Positions 41,540 to 50,070 of a stretch of DNA of 53,195 nucleotides are shown here, piece by piece. The notes under the pieces were generated by a model. It had not been told where the DNA came from and did not search any database. It was given only the letters and a program-made list of their open reading frames with translations. The position numbers and the translations under genes are program-made. How positions within the stretch are numbered: the first letter of the stretch is position 1; every line of letters starts with the position of its first letter. The stretch covers positions 12,351 through 65,545 of the forward strand of contig DBKS01000009.1 in NCBI GenBank assembly GCA_002298605.1. The letters run 5' to 3'. The stretch is from Bifidobacterium sp. UBA744 (lineage in GTDB: Bacteria > Actinomycetota > Actinomycetes > Actinomycetales > Bifidobacteriaceae).

Positions 41540-42826
41540 TCAGGCCTCCCACTTTGTCGGCTCGATCACCTCACGGCCGCCCATGTAGGGACGCATGGCC
41601 TTCGGAATCTCGATGGAACCGTCAGACTGCTGATGGTTCTCGAGGATCGCGACCAGCCAGCGAGTGGTGGCCAGCGTACCGTTCAACGTGGCGACGGCAC
41701 GGGTGGAACCATCCTCGGTCCTCTCGCGAATGTTGAGACGACGCGCCTGGTACTCGGTGCAGTTCGAGGTGGACGTGAGCTCGCGGTAACGACCCTGGGT
41801 CGGCACCCAGGCCTCGCAGTCGAACTTGCGAGCGGCGGAGGAACCGAGGTCGCCGGCGGCGGTGTCGATGATGCGGTACGGCACCTCGACCTTGCCGAGC
41901 ATCTCCTGCTCCATGGCCAGCAGGTGCTCATGCTCCTTGTAGGAATCCTCCTGCTTGGCGTACACGAACATCTCAACCTTGTCGAACTGGTGCACGCGGA
42001 TGATGCCGGAGGTGTCCTTGCCGGCCGCGCCCGCCTCGCGACGGTAGCAGGAGCTCCAGCCGCAGTAGCGCAACGGACCGTTCTCAAGATTAAGGATCTC
42101 GTTCTCATGCATGCCGGCGAGCGCCACCTCGGAGGTGCCCACCAGATACTGGTCGTCGGGTTCGCGCAGACGGTAGATCTCATCCGCATGGGCGTTGAGG
42201 AAGCCGGTGCCGCGCATCACTTCGGGGCGCACCAGCGTCGGGGTGATGGCCAGCACGAAGCCGTGCTCCTCGGCCTGGTCAACCGCCATGGTGAGCATGG
42301 CGATCTGCAGACGGGCCACGGCGCCGCGCAGGAAGTAGAACCGGGAGCCTCCGACCTTCACGCCGCGCTCCATATCGATGCCGGCCACACCACGGCCAAG
42401 CGTCAGATGGTCCTTGGGCTCGAATCCCTCGGCCGCAAAATCACGGATCTGGCCGACCTTCTTAACCACCACGTAATCGTCCTCGCCGCCTTCCGGGGCC
42501 TCCGGCTCGACGATGTTGGACAGTTTCCACATGGCGGTGGTGTAATCGCCGGTCGCCTTGTCGGCGATGGCCTTGAACTCGGACACTTTGGCCGCAAGTT
42601 CCTTGGTCTCGGCGATAAGGGCGGCCTTCTGATCGGCGGGAGCGGCGGCGACCTTCTTGCCGATCTCCTTCTGCTGGGCGCGGGCGGCCTCGAATTCCTT
42701 CAGGGTGTCGCGGCGGGCGGCGTCGGCGGCAAGCACTTCATCGACCAGTTCGACGGACTCGCCGCGCTTGCGCTGGGACTCCTTGACGATGTCAGCGTGT
42801 TCACGAATGAATTGAATATCAAGCAT
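41540..42826 (-). CDS. serS: Seryl-tRNA synthetase
   Basis: 428 aa. Charges tRNA-Ser; the tRNA-Ser(TGA) gene lies 84 bp downstream. N-terminal coiled-coil arm (about 1-110, MLDIQFIREHADIVKESQRKRG...) binds the variable arm. The class II core has TSEVALAGMHENEILN, YRREAGAAGKDTSGIIRVHQFDKVEMF (motif 2) and NGTLATTRWLVAILENHQ (motif 3). Start at 42826 (MLDIQ) is fixed by the conserved N-terminus. There is no Shine-Dalgarno; TAGTCT ends 7 nt before the ATG. Confidence 0.95.
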   Translation of the reverse strand: MLDIQFIREHADIVKESQRKRGESVELVDEVLAADAARRDTLKEFEAARAQQKEIGKKVAAAPADQKAALIAETKELAAKVSEFKAIADKATGDYTTAMWKLSNIVEPEAPEGGEDDYVVVKKVGQIRDFAAEGFEPKDHLTLGRGVAGIDMERGVKVGGSRFYFLRGAVARLQIAMLTMAVDQAEEHGFVLAITPTLVRPEVMRGTGFLNAHADEIYRLREPDDQYLVGTSEVALAGMHENEILNLENGPLRYCGWSSCYRREAGAAGKDTSGIIRVHQFDKVEMFVYAKQEDSYKEHEHLLAMEQEMLGKVEVPYRIIDTAAGDLGSSAARKFDCEAWVPTQGRYRELTSTSNCTEYQARRLNIRERTEDGSTRAVATLNGTLATTRWLVAILENHQQSDGSIEIPKAMRPYMGGREVIEPTKWEA

Positions 42827-42833
42827 GATGCCC

Positions 42834-42839
42834 AGACTA
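42834..42839 (-). promoter_or_regulatory. -10 box of serS, probably leaderless
   Basis: TAGTCT on the minus strand, followed by GGGCATC and the ATG at 42826, the same 7-nt spacing as thyA and gpmA. Confidence 0.55.
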
Positions 42840-42966
42840 GTGCCGCAAGCCGACACTTCGGCGACCCCATGCCCGATGCGGATATTCGCCCTCCAATGGT
42901 GCAGGTACTGTTCACGTCGACGCGCAATCGGCGACATGGCCACGGGCGCGTCCCACAATGGGAGAC

Positions 42967-44088
42967 ATGCCCAAACCGCTTCCGCTCGCCATCGCCGCCC
43001 TGGTCGCCGTCGCCGCGCTTGCCGTCATCGCGGTGGCGCTTTTCAAACTGCGCAGGCACCGGCGGCTCAACGCCGTGGTCGAGCAGCGCGACGGCGACGC
43101 CGAGAAAGTCAGATACGCCTTCGTCATCAATCCGTCAAAGCCGTCAGCCGACGAATTGCGCGGCAAAATCGAAACGTTCTGCGCGCAGAAGGCCATCGAC
43201 TTCTTTTTCGTGGACACCCAGCTCGACAAGGACGGCAACGCCTGCGCCCACGAGGCGATCCGGCGCGGCGCCACGGCCGTGGTGGCGGTGGGTGGCGACG
43301 GCACCGTGCGCACCGTGGCCAGCGCCATGGCAAAATACGACGGCATCCCCATGGGCATCGTGCCGATCGGCACCGCCAATCTCTTCGCACGCAACATGGG
43401 CATCCCACTCGACGACGTGGACGCAGCCCTCACCGTCGCCACCTCGCACGGATCGCGCCACATCGACATGGGACGCCTGTGCGTCCTTGATTCCGACGAG
43501 CCGGAGCACGACCACGGCTTTTTGATCGTGGCGGGCATCGGCTTCGACGCGCTGATGATCGACGACACCAACCCCACCCTGAAAAAAAACATCAGCTGGC
43601 TCGCCTACTTCGCCTCCGCCACCAAACACCTGTTCTCGCCCAAATACCGCGGCGACGTGACCATGGTCGACCCGCACGGCAACGCGCACACCACCACAGG
43701 ATTGTCGTTCCGCACCTTCATGGCCGGCAACTGCGGGCGGATCCCCGCGCTGAGCCTGATGCCCGAAGCGGTCAGCGACGACGGGTACCTGGATTTCGAG
43801 ATCATCGACACCACCGGCGGCATCATCGGATGGGCGAACCTCCTCGGCGACGTGGTGCATCAGACCATCACCGGCAAAGCCAAGCAGAGCCCGCTGTCCA
43901 CCAACTCCACCATCGACCAGTTCAAGGGGATCCGGGCCGAAATCACACTGGAAAAACCGGCGCTCGCACAGGTGGACGGCGATGTGCTGGGCGAGACGCG
44001 GCACATCGCGTTCTCCATCCAGAAGCAGGCTCTGTGCGTGCGCGTGCCCGAAGTCCCGGCCAAGCCAACCGGACTGATGGCGCTGTAA
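42967..44088 (+). CDS. Diacylglycerol-kinase-family lipid kinase, membrane-anchored
   Basis: 373 aa. One N-terminal membrane helix (about 6-25), then a DAGK catalytic domain: VINPSKPSADELRG, VVAVGGDGTVRTVASAM (GGDGT nucleotide-binding motif) and GIVPIGTANLFARNMG. The C-terminal half has the expected YLDFEIIDTTGG and DGDVLGETRHIAF segments. The family phosphorylates diacylglycerol or similar lipids at the membrane. The ATG at 42967 was chosen by a CACAAT box ending 7 nt upstream and the GGGAG; an ATG three codons earlier is possible. Divergent from serS. Confidence 0.87.
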   Translation: MPKPLPLAIAALVAVAALAVIAVALFKLRRHRRLNAVVEQRDGDAEKVRYAFVINPSKPSADELRGKIETFCAQKAIDFFFVDTQLDKDGNACAHEAIRRGATAVVAVGGDGTVRTVASAMAKYDGIPMGIVPIGTANLFARNMGIPLDDVDAALTVATSHGSRHIDMGRLCVLDSDEPEHDHGFLIVAGIGFDALMIDDTNPTLKKNISWLAYFASATKHLFSPKYRGDVTMVDPHGNAHTTTGLSFRTFMAGNCGRIPALSLMPEAVSDDGYLDFEIIDTTGGIIGWANLLGDVVHQTITGKAKQSPLSTNSTIDQFKGIRAEITLEKPALAQVDGDVLGETRHIAFSIQKQALCVRVPEVPAKPTGLMAL

Positions 44089-44124
44089 CGTCGTCCGGTC
44101 GTTTCTGCGTGGCAAAATGGGGCC

Positions 44125-45801
44125 ATGGTTGCAAACAATGCGGGCATGCCCGCCACCCCAGCTGATCTGATCAACGTCGACGAAGTCATCGGCAAGTACT
44201 ATGACGTCGTTCCCGATCCGTCCATTCCCGAACAGCGCGTGTCGTTCGGCACCTCCGGACACCGCGGATCGTCGCTCAAGACCTCGTTCAACGAGGCCCA
44301 TATCGTCGCCATCACCCAGGCCATCGCCGAATACCGCAAAAAGGCCGGCGTGACCGGCCCGCTGTACCTCGGCCGCGACACGCACGCACTGTCCGGCCCG
44401 GCGGAGAAAACCGCCATCGAGGTGCTGGTCGCCAACGGCGTGCACGTGCGCGTCGATTCGCGCGGCGACTACGTGCCCACCCCGGTGGTCTCCCAGGCCA
44501 TCCTGACCCACAACCGTGCGGCGGACGGCACCCAACGCTTCGAAGGAGAGGGACTGGCCGACGGCATCGTGGTCACCCCGTCCCACAACCCGCCCACCGA
44601 CGGCGGCTTCAAATACGATCCGGTTACCGGCGGCCCCGCCCCCGCCGATGTGACCAACGCGATCGCCGCCCGCGCCAACGAACTGCTCGGCGATTTCAAG
44701 TCCGTCAAGCGCGTGCCGTATGAGCAGGCCATCAAATCCGATCTGGTCGAGGGCTTCGACTTCCGCGAGCACTACGTCTCCGACCTGGAGAACGTGATCG
44801 ACTTCGACGTCATCCGCTCCTCCGGCGTGCGTCTCGGCATCGACCCGCTCGGCGGCGCATCCGTGAACTACTGGCCGCTGATGAACGAAAAGTACGGCCT
44901 GAGCATCGACGTGGTCCGCCCCGAGGTGGATCCGACGTGGAAGTTCATGACGATCGACCATGACGGCAAGATCCGCATGGACCCCTCGTCACCGTACGCC
45001 ATGAAGGGCCTGGTCGACTCCCTGAACAACGGCGCATGGGACAAATACGACCTGGTGGGCGGCACCGATCCGGACGCCGACCGCCACGGCATCGTCTGCC
45101 CGAACTGGGGCGTCATGAATCCGAACCACTACATCGCCGTGGTCGTGGAGTATCTCTTCGGCGGCGCCCGCCCGGGCTGGCCCGACGGCGCCGGCATCGG
45201 CAAGACGCTCGTGTCCTCCTCGCTGATCGACCGTGTGGCGGCCTCCATCGGTGCCAAGCTCGTCGAAGTCCCGGTGGGCTTCAAATGGTTCGTCGATCCG
45301 CTGTTCACCGGCGAGGTGGCCTTCGGCGGCGAGGAAAGCTCCGGCATGTCCTTCCTGCGCAAGGACGGCCGCGTGTGGACCACCGACAAGGACGGCCTGA
45401 TCCCCGACCTGTTGGCCGCGGAAATCACCGCGAAGACCGGCAAGAACCCGGCCCAGCTGCATCAGGAGCAGGTCGCCCGCTTCGGCGAAAGCTGGTACAA
45501 GCGCATCGACACGCCGACCACGCTTGAACAGAAGCAGAAGTTCGCCAAGCTCACCGGCGACGACGTGACCGCCACGCAGCTTGCCGGCGAGGACATCACC
45601 GCCAAGCTCACCGAGGCTCCGGGCAACCATGCCAAAATCGGCGGTCTCAAGGTCACCACCAGGAACAACTGGTTTGCCGCCCGACCCTCCGGCACCGAAA
45701 ACATCTACAAGGTGTACGCGGAGTCCTTCGTCTCCCCCGACGCGCTGGACAAGGTGCTGGCCGAGGCCACCGAAGTGGTCGACAAGGCGCTGGCCGAATA
45801 A
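44125..45801 (+). CDS. pgm: Phosphoglucomutase (alpha-D-glucose)
   Basis: 558 aa, the normal length for this family. Interconverts glucose-1-phosphate and glucose-6-phosphate, linking sugar and polysaccharide metabolism. The phosphoserine loop TPSHNPPTDGG carries Ser153. Metal-binding GTDPDADRHG and sugar-binding GGEESSGMSF follow, and the phosphate-binding RPSGTENIYKVYAESF closes the C-terminus. It starts 36 bp after the lipid kinase gene. An AAAAT stretch 6-7 nt upstream hints at a leaderless start, less clearly than elsewhere. Confidence 0.95.
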   Translation: MVANNAGMPATPADLINVDEVIGKYYDVVPDPSIPEQRVSFGTSGHRGSSLKTSFNEAHIVAITQAIAEYRKKAGVTGPLYLGRDTHALSGPAEKTAIEVLVANGVHVRVDSRGDYVPTPVVSQAILTHNRAADGTQRFEGEGLADGIVVTPSHNPPTDGGFKYDPVTGGPAPADVTNAIAARANELLGDFKSVKRVPYEQAIKSDLVEGFDFREHYVSDLENVIDFDVIRSSGVRLGIDPLGGASVNYWPLMNEKYGLSIDVVRPEVDPTWKFMTIDHDGKIRMDPSSPYAMKGLVDSLNNGAWDKYDLVGGTDPDADRHGIVCPNWGVMNPNHYIAVVVEYLFGGARPGWPDGAGIGKTLVSSSLIDRVAASIGAKLVEVPVGFKWFVDPLFTGEVAFGGEESSGMSFLRKDGRVWTTDKDGLIPDLLAAEITAKTGKNPAQLHQEQVARFGESWYKRIDTPTTLEQKQKFAKLTGDDVTATQLAGEDITAKLTEAPGNHAKIGGLKVTTRNNWFAARPSGTENIYKVYAESFVSPDALDKVLAEATEVVDKALAE

Positions 45802-45825
45802 GTTCGCCTGCGCATGCCGCCAGCT

Positions 45826-45875
45826 TATACGGTGTGGGGGCGACGCCCGTTGAGGTGCCGTCCCCACACCGTATA
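45826..45875. terminator. Perfect 14-bp dyad between convergent genes
   Basis: TATACGGTGTGGGG (45826-45839) and CCCCACACCGTATA (45862-45875) with a 22-nt loop, between the pgm stop and the CoA-binding gene stop. Likely a bidirectional terminator; no T-run. Confidence 0.6.
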
Positions 45876-45895
45876 TGCGTCGACGACGGCCGAGG

Positions 45896-46474
45896 CTAGC
45901 GCTTCGACGTGATGTAACCGGTGTTGAAGCCGAACAGATGCAGCCCCCGGTGGAACCGCGCGTGTTCGATTTTGACACATCTGTCCATCACCACCTGCAA
46001 TCCCCTTGATTCGGCGTATTCCGCCAAGTCGTCGTCCCAAATCCCCAGCTGGATCCAAAACACCGGCGAGCCGACGGCGGCGGCCTCGTCGACGATCGGG
46101 CGGATCTGCGACGGCCGGCGGAACACATCCACGATATCCGGCACCACCGGCAGCGACGCCAGGTCGGGATACACCGGATGCCCCAGAATCTCCCGAACCG
46201 TGGGATTGACGAAGTACACGTCATATCCGGTGGACTGCAGCAAATACGTGGCCACAAAATAGCTGGCCCGGGCCGGATTCGCCGACGCCCCGACGATGGC
46301 TATGGAACGCGCCCTGGCGAGAATGTCGCGCCGCACCGAGGCGCCAGGCTCAATCCAGCGACGCCGGTCGGGCGGCGTGGGCACCTCACATACGTAGGCC
46401 GGCTTCGGCGCCGACAGCAGCCCACCGCCCGCCGGCACGTCGAGGGAAAGCCCTGGTTTCGCATCCTGCGCCAT
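45896..46474 (-). CDS. CoA-binding domain protein (YccU-like)
   Basis: 192 aa. An N-terminal extension of about 50 residues precedes a CoA_binding_2 Rossmann domain: IAIVGASANPARASYFVATYLLQSTGYDVYFVNP, EILGHPVYPDLASLP, DIVDVFRRP. It ends with CVKIEHARF, typical of these small proteins. Proteins of this type often sit beside MetY in methionine loci; the role is not established. GAAGGAGG precedes the ATG at 46474, which follows the metY stop within a few bases. Last gene of the MTR-like operon. Confidence 0.85.
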   Translation of the reverse strand: MAQDAKPGLSLDVPAGGGLLSAPKPAYVCEVPTPPDRRRWIEPGASVRRDILARARSIAIVGASANPARASYFVATYLLQSTGYDVYFVNPTVREILGHPVYPDLASLPVVPDIVDVFRRPSQIRPIVDEAAAVGSPVFWIQLGIWDDDLAEYAESRGLQVVMDRCVKIEHARFHRGLHLFGFNTGYITSKR

Positions 46475-46475
46475 G

Positions 46476-47768
46476 TCATGCCTCCTTCGCGCTGATTCGA
46501 AGCGCGCGATCGATGTCCCGTATGATGTCGTCCACGTTCTCGATGCCGATGCTCAATCGGATGGTTCCCGCGCCGATGCCCGCCTCGCGCAACTGCTCCT
46601 CGCTCAGCTGGCCGTGCGTGGTGGACGCCGGATGAATGGCCAGCGTCTTCACATCCCCGATATTGGCGACATGGCTGACCAGTTCGAGCGAATCGATGAA
46701 CGCCTTGCCCGCGGCGCGCCCGCCTTTGATAGTGAACGAGAAGACCGATCCAGGGCCCTTCGGCAGGTATTTTTTCGCCCGTTCATAGTGACGATGCGAC
46801 GGCAGCCCGGCCCATGCCACCGATTCGACCTGCGGATGCGACTCCAGCCACGTGGCGATCCGACGGGTGTTGTCCACCTGACGCTGGACGCGCAATGGCA
46901 AGGTCTCGATGCCCTGCGCGATCAGAAACGCGGAATGCGCCGACAACTCGGGTCCGACATCACGCAGCTGCTCGGCGCGCAATTTGGTCAGGAAGGCGTA
47001 TTTGCCGAAATTACCCGACCAGGTCAGCCCGTTATATGAGGCCACGGGTTCGAAGAACAGAGGAAAACGTTCGGGATTCCACGGGAACGAACCGGACTCC
47101 GCAACCACGCCGCCGAGGACCGTGCCCGCGCCGCTGAGGAATTTCGTGGCCGAATGAATGACGATGTCCGCGCCGAATTCCATTGGACGCAACAGATACG
47201 GAGTGGCGATGGTCGAATCGACGATCAGCGGGATACCCGCCTCGTGGGCCACCTTGGACAATCCCTCGATGTCCGCGATGTCACCGGAGGGATTCGCGAT
47301 GCTTTCCACGTGAATGAACTTGGTGTTCGGCCGAATCGCCGCGGCATAGGCCTGCGAATCGCCGTCATCCACGAAGGTGGTGTCGATGCCGAGACGACGA
47401 AGCGTCACGTCAAGCTGCGTGATGCTACCGCCATACAGCTGCGCGGAGGCCACCACATGGTCGCCCGCCCCGGCCAGCGACAGAAAGGTGACGAACTGCG
47501 CTGACAGGCCGCTTGACGTGGCCACGGCGCCCAACGCACCCTCCAGACTGGCCACGCGCTCCTCCAACGCCGCAACCGTCGGATTGACGATGCGTGAGTA
47601 GATTTCGCCGTATTTGCGCAGCGCGAATCTCGCCGCGGCATCATCGGAATTCTCAAAAACGAACGCGGCCGATTCGTAGATCGGCAGCGCCCGCGCGCCG
47701 GTGGTCGGATCGGGAATATTGCCCGCGTGCACGGCGCGGGTTTCAAATCCATATTCGGTGTCGGCCAT
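46476..47768 (-). CDS. metY: O-acetylhomoserine aminocarboxypropyltransferase (MetY)
   Basis: 430 aa. Cys/Met-metabolism PLP enzyme. Schiff-base Lys209 in HSATKFLSG. ARALPIYESAAFVFENSDDAAARF and RIVNPTVAALEERVASLEG are typical MetY features; MetY takes sulfide or methanethiol with O-acetylhomoserine to give homocysteine or methionine. Next to MtnK, MtnA and a RuBisCO-like protein, methanethiol is the likely substrate. AAGGAG precedes the ATG. The start codon of the CoA-binding gene follows its stop almost directly. Confidence 0.92.
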   Translation of the reverse strand: MADTEYGFETRAVHAGNIPDPTTGARALPIYESAAFVFENSDDAAARFALRKYGEIYSRIVNPTVAALEERVASLEGALGAVATSSGLSAQFVTFLSLAGAGDHVVASAQLYGGSITQLDVTLRRLGIDTTFVDDGDSQAYAAAIRPNTKFIHVESIANPSGDIADIEGLSKVAHEAGIPLIVDSTIATPYLLRPMEFGADIVIHSATKFLSGAGTVLGGVVAESGSFPWNPERFPLFFEPVASYNGLTWSGNFGKYAFLTKLRAEQLRDVGPELSAHSAFLIAQGIETLPLRVQRQVDNTRRIATWLESHPQVESVAWAGLPSHRHYERAKKYLPKGPGSVFSFTIKGGRAAGKAFIDSLELVSHVANIGDVKTLAIHPASTTHGQLSEEQLREAGIGAGTIRLSIGIENVDDIIRDIDRALRISAKEA

Positions 47769-47854
47769 ATCGCTCCTTCATCGCTTGTGACATTCGTGAC
47801 GGTAATATTCGTGGAGGTAGTGTTCGTGGAGGTATTCGCCGGGTTCCCGAACGC

Positions 47855-48964
47855 TCAATCCAGCGTCGCGGCCGCACGGAACGCCCTGGCCGCCGATTCC
47901 ACATCCCCGTCGGCATGCAGCGCGCCGCCGATGAGCAGCAGCGTATCGGGCCCGTAGCACTCAAGCAGCTGCGGCAGGCGTTCCAGATTCATACCGCCTC
48001 CAGGAGAGACAAGAGCCGGTCGGATGCCCGGAATGCCTGCCCGGGCATGGGCCGCGATGGACCGGCATTCCCCCTCGCTGAGACTGAACCGCCCGCCGAA
48101 GCTGGGGAAGATCACGGCATCCGCCCCCACCAGGCGTTCCAGCTCGCCGAACAACAGCCCCGGCTCGATGCCATGGCGCCTTGAAGCCGTCCACCCGCCG
48201 AGGAACGCCGGATGGGCGTACACGACGAAATCCTCCGGCGTATGGTCGCGCACATATCGCACCGAGTCGAAACCCGTGACGCCGGGCAGCACCAGAAAGC
48301 CGTGGGCGCCCGACTCGACCGCCAGTTCGATGGCATGGTCCCATTGGCCGGCTGGAGGGTTGAACGTGGGCAGATACAGCGACGGCACACCGGTTTCATC
48401 CACCGCGCGACGCACCGCCTGCGCAACCGCGGGCACACGTTCGTCGAACGGCGCCCATACCTGGTTGCCCAGCCCCTGATCGTCCTTGATGACGTCGATG
48501 CCGCCTCTCGCGAAACGATAGGCGTCCTCGGCCAGATCGGCGACACCCAAACCGACCGGCTTCAATGCGGTGGCCAGCAGGGCACGCTGCCCGTCGGCGT
48601 GCACGAGATCGCGGACGCCCCGGATGCCCAGGCGAGGACCTCCCAGGGCCCTCAGCACCTTGTCGGGCAAATCGACGCCCACCAACCGCAGGTCGGGCAA
48701 CAACGAACCGTTGCCCAGCAGCACCACCAGCAGTTGCGGGATTTCGTAGGCGCTCAGCTCCTGCGGATAGGCGATGGACGCTTCGACGGCATCATCGGCC
48801 GTGCGGCGCAGCGCCACCACGTGGGCCAGGGATCGGTCCGCCACGGCCGGCGCATAGGCGCGGGGGAATTCGTGACTCTGTTCGACCGCGAGGGCTTCCG
48901 CCCGGGCCTCCGCTTCGTCCGGATCCCCATAGAACACATATCGTGCGGTGATGACGTCGGCCAT
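47855..48964 (-). CDS. RuBisCO-like protein (form IV)
   Basis: 369 aa. RuBisCO large-subunit fold, shorter than carboxylases. Lys135 in TALKPVGLG matches the conserved KP-x-G, and Lys160-Asp161-Asp162 in VIKDDQG matches the carbamate-Lys/metal-ligand KDDE. The third ligand is Gln163, not Glu. His251 in AHPAFLGG and the phosphate-binding SPGGGM (320-325) are kept. It should bind a phosphorylated sugar-like enediol but not fix CO2. The start is the ATG at 48964, overlapping the mtnA stop (TGATG), with AAGGAGG 4 nt upstream. Context suggests isomerase or enolase chemistry on methylthioribulose-1-phosphate; other form IV activities (e.g. apionate-pathway decarboxylase type) are possible. Confidence 0.88.
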   Translation of the reverse strand: MADVITARYVFYGDPDEAEARAEALAVEQSHEFPRAYAPAVADRSLAHVVALRRTADDAVEASIAYPQELSAYEIPQLLVVLLGNGSLLPDLRLVGVDLPDKVLRALGGPRLGIRGVRDLVHADGQRALLATALKPVGLGVADLAEDAYRFARGGIDVIKDDQGLGNQVWAPFDERVPAVAQAVRRAVDETGVPSLYLPTFNPPAGQWDHAIELAVESGAHGFLVLPGVTGFDSVRYVRDHTPEDFVVYAHPAFLGGWTASRRHGIEPGLLFGELERLVGADAVIFPSFGGRFSLSEGECRSIAAHARAGIPGIRPALVSPGGGMNLERLPQLLECYGPDTLLLIGGALHADGDVESAARAFRAAATLD

Positions 48965-50034
48965 CATGCCTCCTTGTCGCGACTGCCGGCTCGGCCGGCA
49001 CCGTCCACTGCAATGCCAGCGGCTTGCAACGCTCGGGAAATGGACACCTCATACGGCGCCCTGAGCACGCCCGCTTCGGTGATGATGCCGGCGATCAGCC
49101 GGCCAGGCGTCACGTCGAACGCTGGGTTGTACACAGGCACCGTCGGATCGACTCCCGGTACGTCAAGGACCTCGGACGAGGCGCGCTGTTCAATGGGAAT
49201 TCCCGCCCCGTCAGCCAATGAGGGGTCGAACGCCGACAGCGTCGCCGCCACATAGAACGGCACGCCCGCATCCCTGGCAGCGAGCGCATGCGCGAAAGTG
49301 CCGATTTTATTGGCGGTGTCGCCGTTCAGCGCAATACGATCGGCGCCCACGACAACCGCGTCGATCAGCCCTTCGTGCAATGCGGCAGCCGAGGCGGCGT
49401 CAACCAGCGCGGTGACGTCGATGCCGTTCCTGCGCAGCTCCCATACGGTCAGACGCAGTCCTTGGCGCAGGGGGCGCGTTTCGCTGGCATACACCGTCAC
49501 CGGTTGCCCGCGCCACGCCTTGGTGTAGATCACGCCAAGCGCGGTGCCGATGCCGGCAGTGGCGAGAATGCCGGTGTTGCAGTGCGTCAGGATGCGGTTT
49601 CGTCCGGCAAGCTCATCGGCGCCATACTCGCCGATCGCCCTGCAATTCGCCCTGTCATCCTCCAGAATGGCGATGCCCGCGCGAACGGCATCCAGCCAGC
49701 CGTCGTTCCCGTCGGCGACCGCCCCGGCTGCCTGCGTCACGCCATGCCGTAGCGCGACCGCGGTGGGACGCGCCCCGGACACCACGGACCCGGCCTCCCG
49801 CTCGGCCAACCCCTCACGCAACGCGAACGCATATCCGAAGGCTCCCGCCGCTCCGATGGAATTCGCGCCGCGGATGGCCAGCGTGCGGATGGCGTCAATC
49901 ACCGATTCCGACGATTGCAGATCGACATACGCCAACGCACCGGGAAGCCGCCGCTGATCGATGATGCGCAGCACCTGCCGCGAGGCGTCCCAGTCAATGG
50001 CGTGCAGTTCGCCTATTTCCCCATCAGCCGTCAT
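48964..50034 (-). CDS. mtnA: S-methyl-5-thioribose-1-phosphate isomerase (MtnA)
   Basis: 356 aa. eIF2B-like isomerase. Converts methylthioribose-1-phosphate to methylthioribulose-1-phosphate. IRGANSIGAAGAFGYAFAL is the substrate loop (RGAPAIG in most; here Ala-Asn-Ser), Cys152 in LTHCNTGILAT and Asp232 in GADRIALNGDTANKIGT are the catalytic residues. YASETRPLRQG and VPFYVAAT also fit. Strong AAGGAGG before the ATG at 50034. Follows mtnK by 36 bp, precedes the RuBisCO-like gene with a 1-nt overlap. Ribose-1-phosphate isomerase activity is the main alternative. Confidence 0.92.
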   Translation of the reverse strand: MTADGEIGELHAIDWDASRQVLRIIDQRRLPGALAYVDLQSSESVIDAIRTLAIRGANSIGAAGAFGYAFALREGLAEREAGSVVSGARPTAVALRHGVTQAAGAVADGNDGWLDAVRAGIAILEDDRANCRAIGEYGADELAGRNRILTHCNTGILATAGIGTALGVIYTKAWRGQPVTVYASETRPLRQGLRLTVWELRRNGIDVTALVDAASAAALHEGLIDAVVVGADRIALNGDTANKIGTFAHALAARDAGVPFYVAATLSAFDPSLADGAGIPIEQRASSEVLDVPGVDPTVPVYNPAFDVTPGRLIAGIITEAGVLRAPYEVSISRALQAAGIAVDGAGRAGSRDKEA

Positions 50035-50070
50035 ATGTCCTCCTTATCGTCCCGAACGTCGTCGCATCGG

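Noticed and set aside
47855..48964. True RuBisCO / CO2 fixation
   Set aside because: The loop-6 Lys region and Mg-ligand Glu are not kept, the protein is short, and no phosphoribulokinase is nearby.
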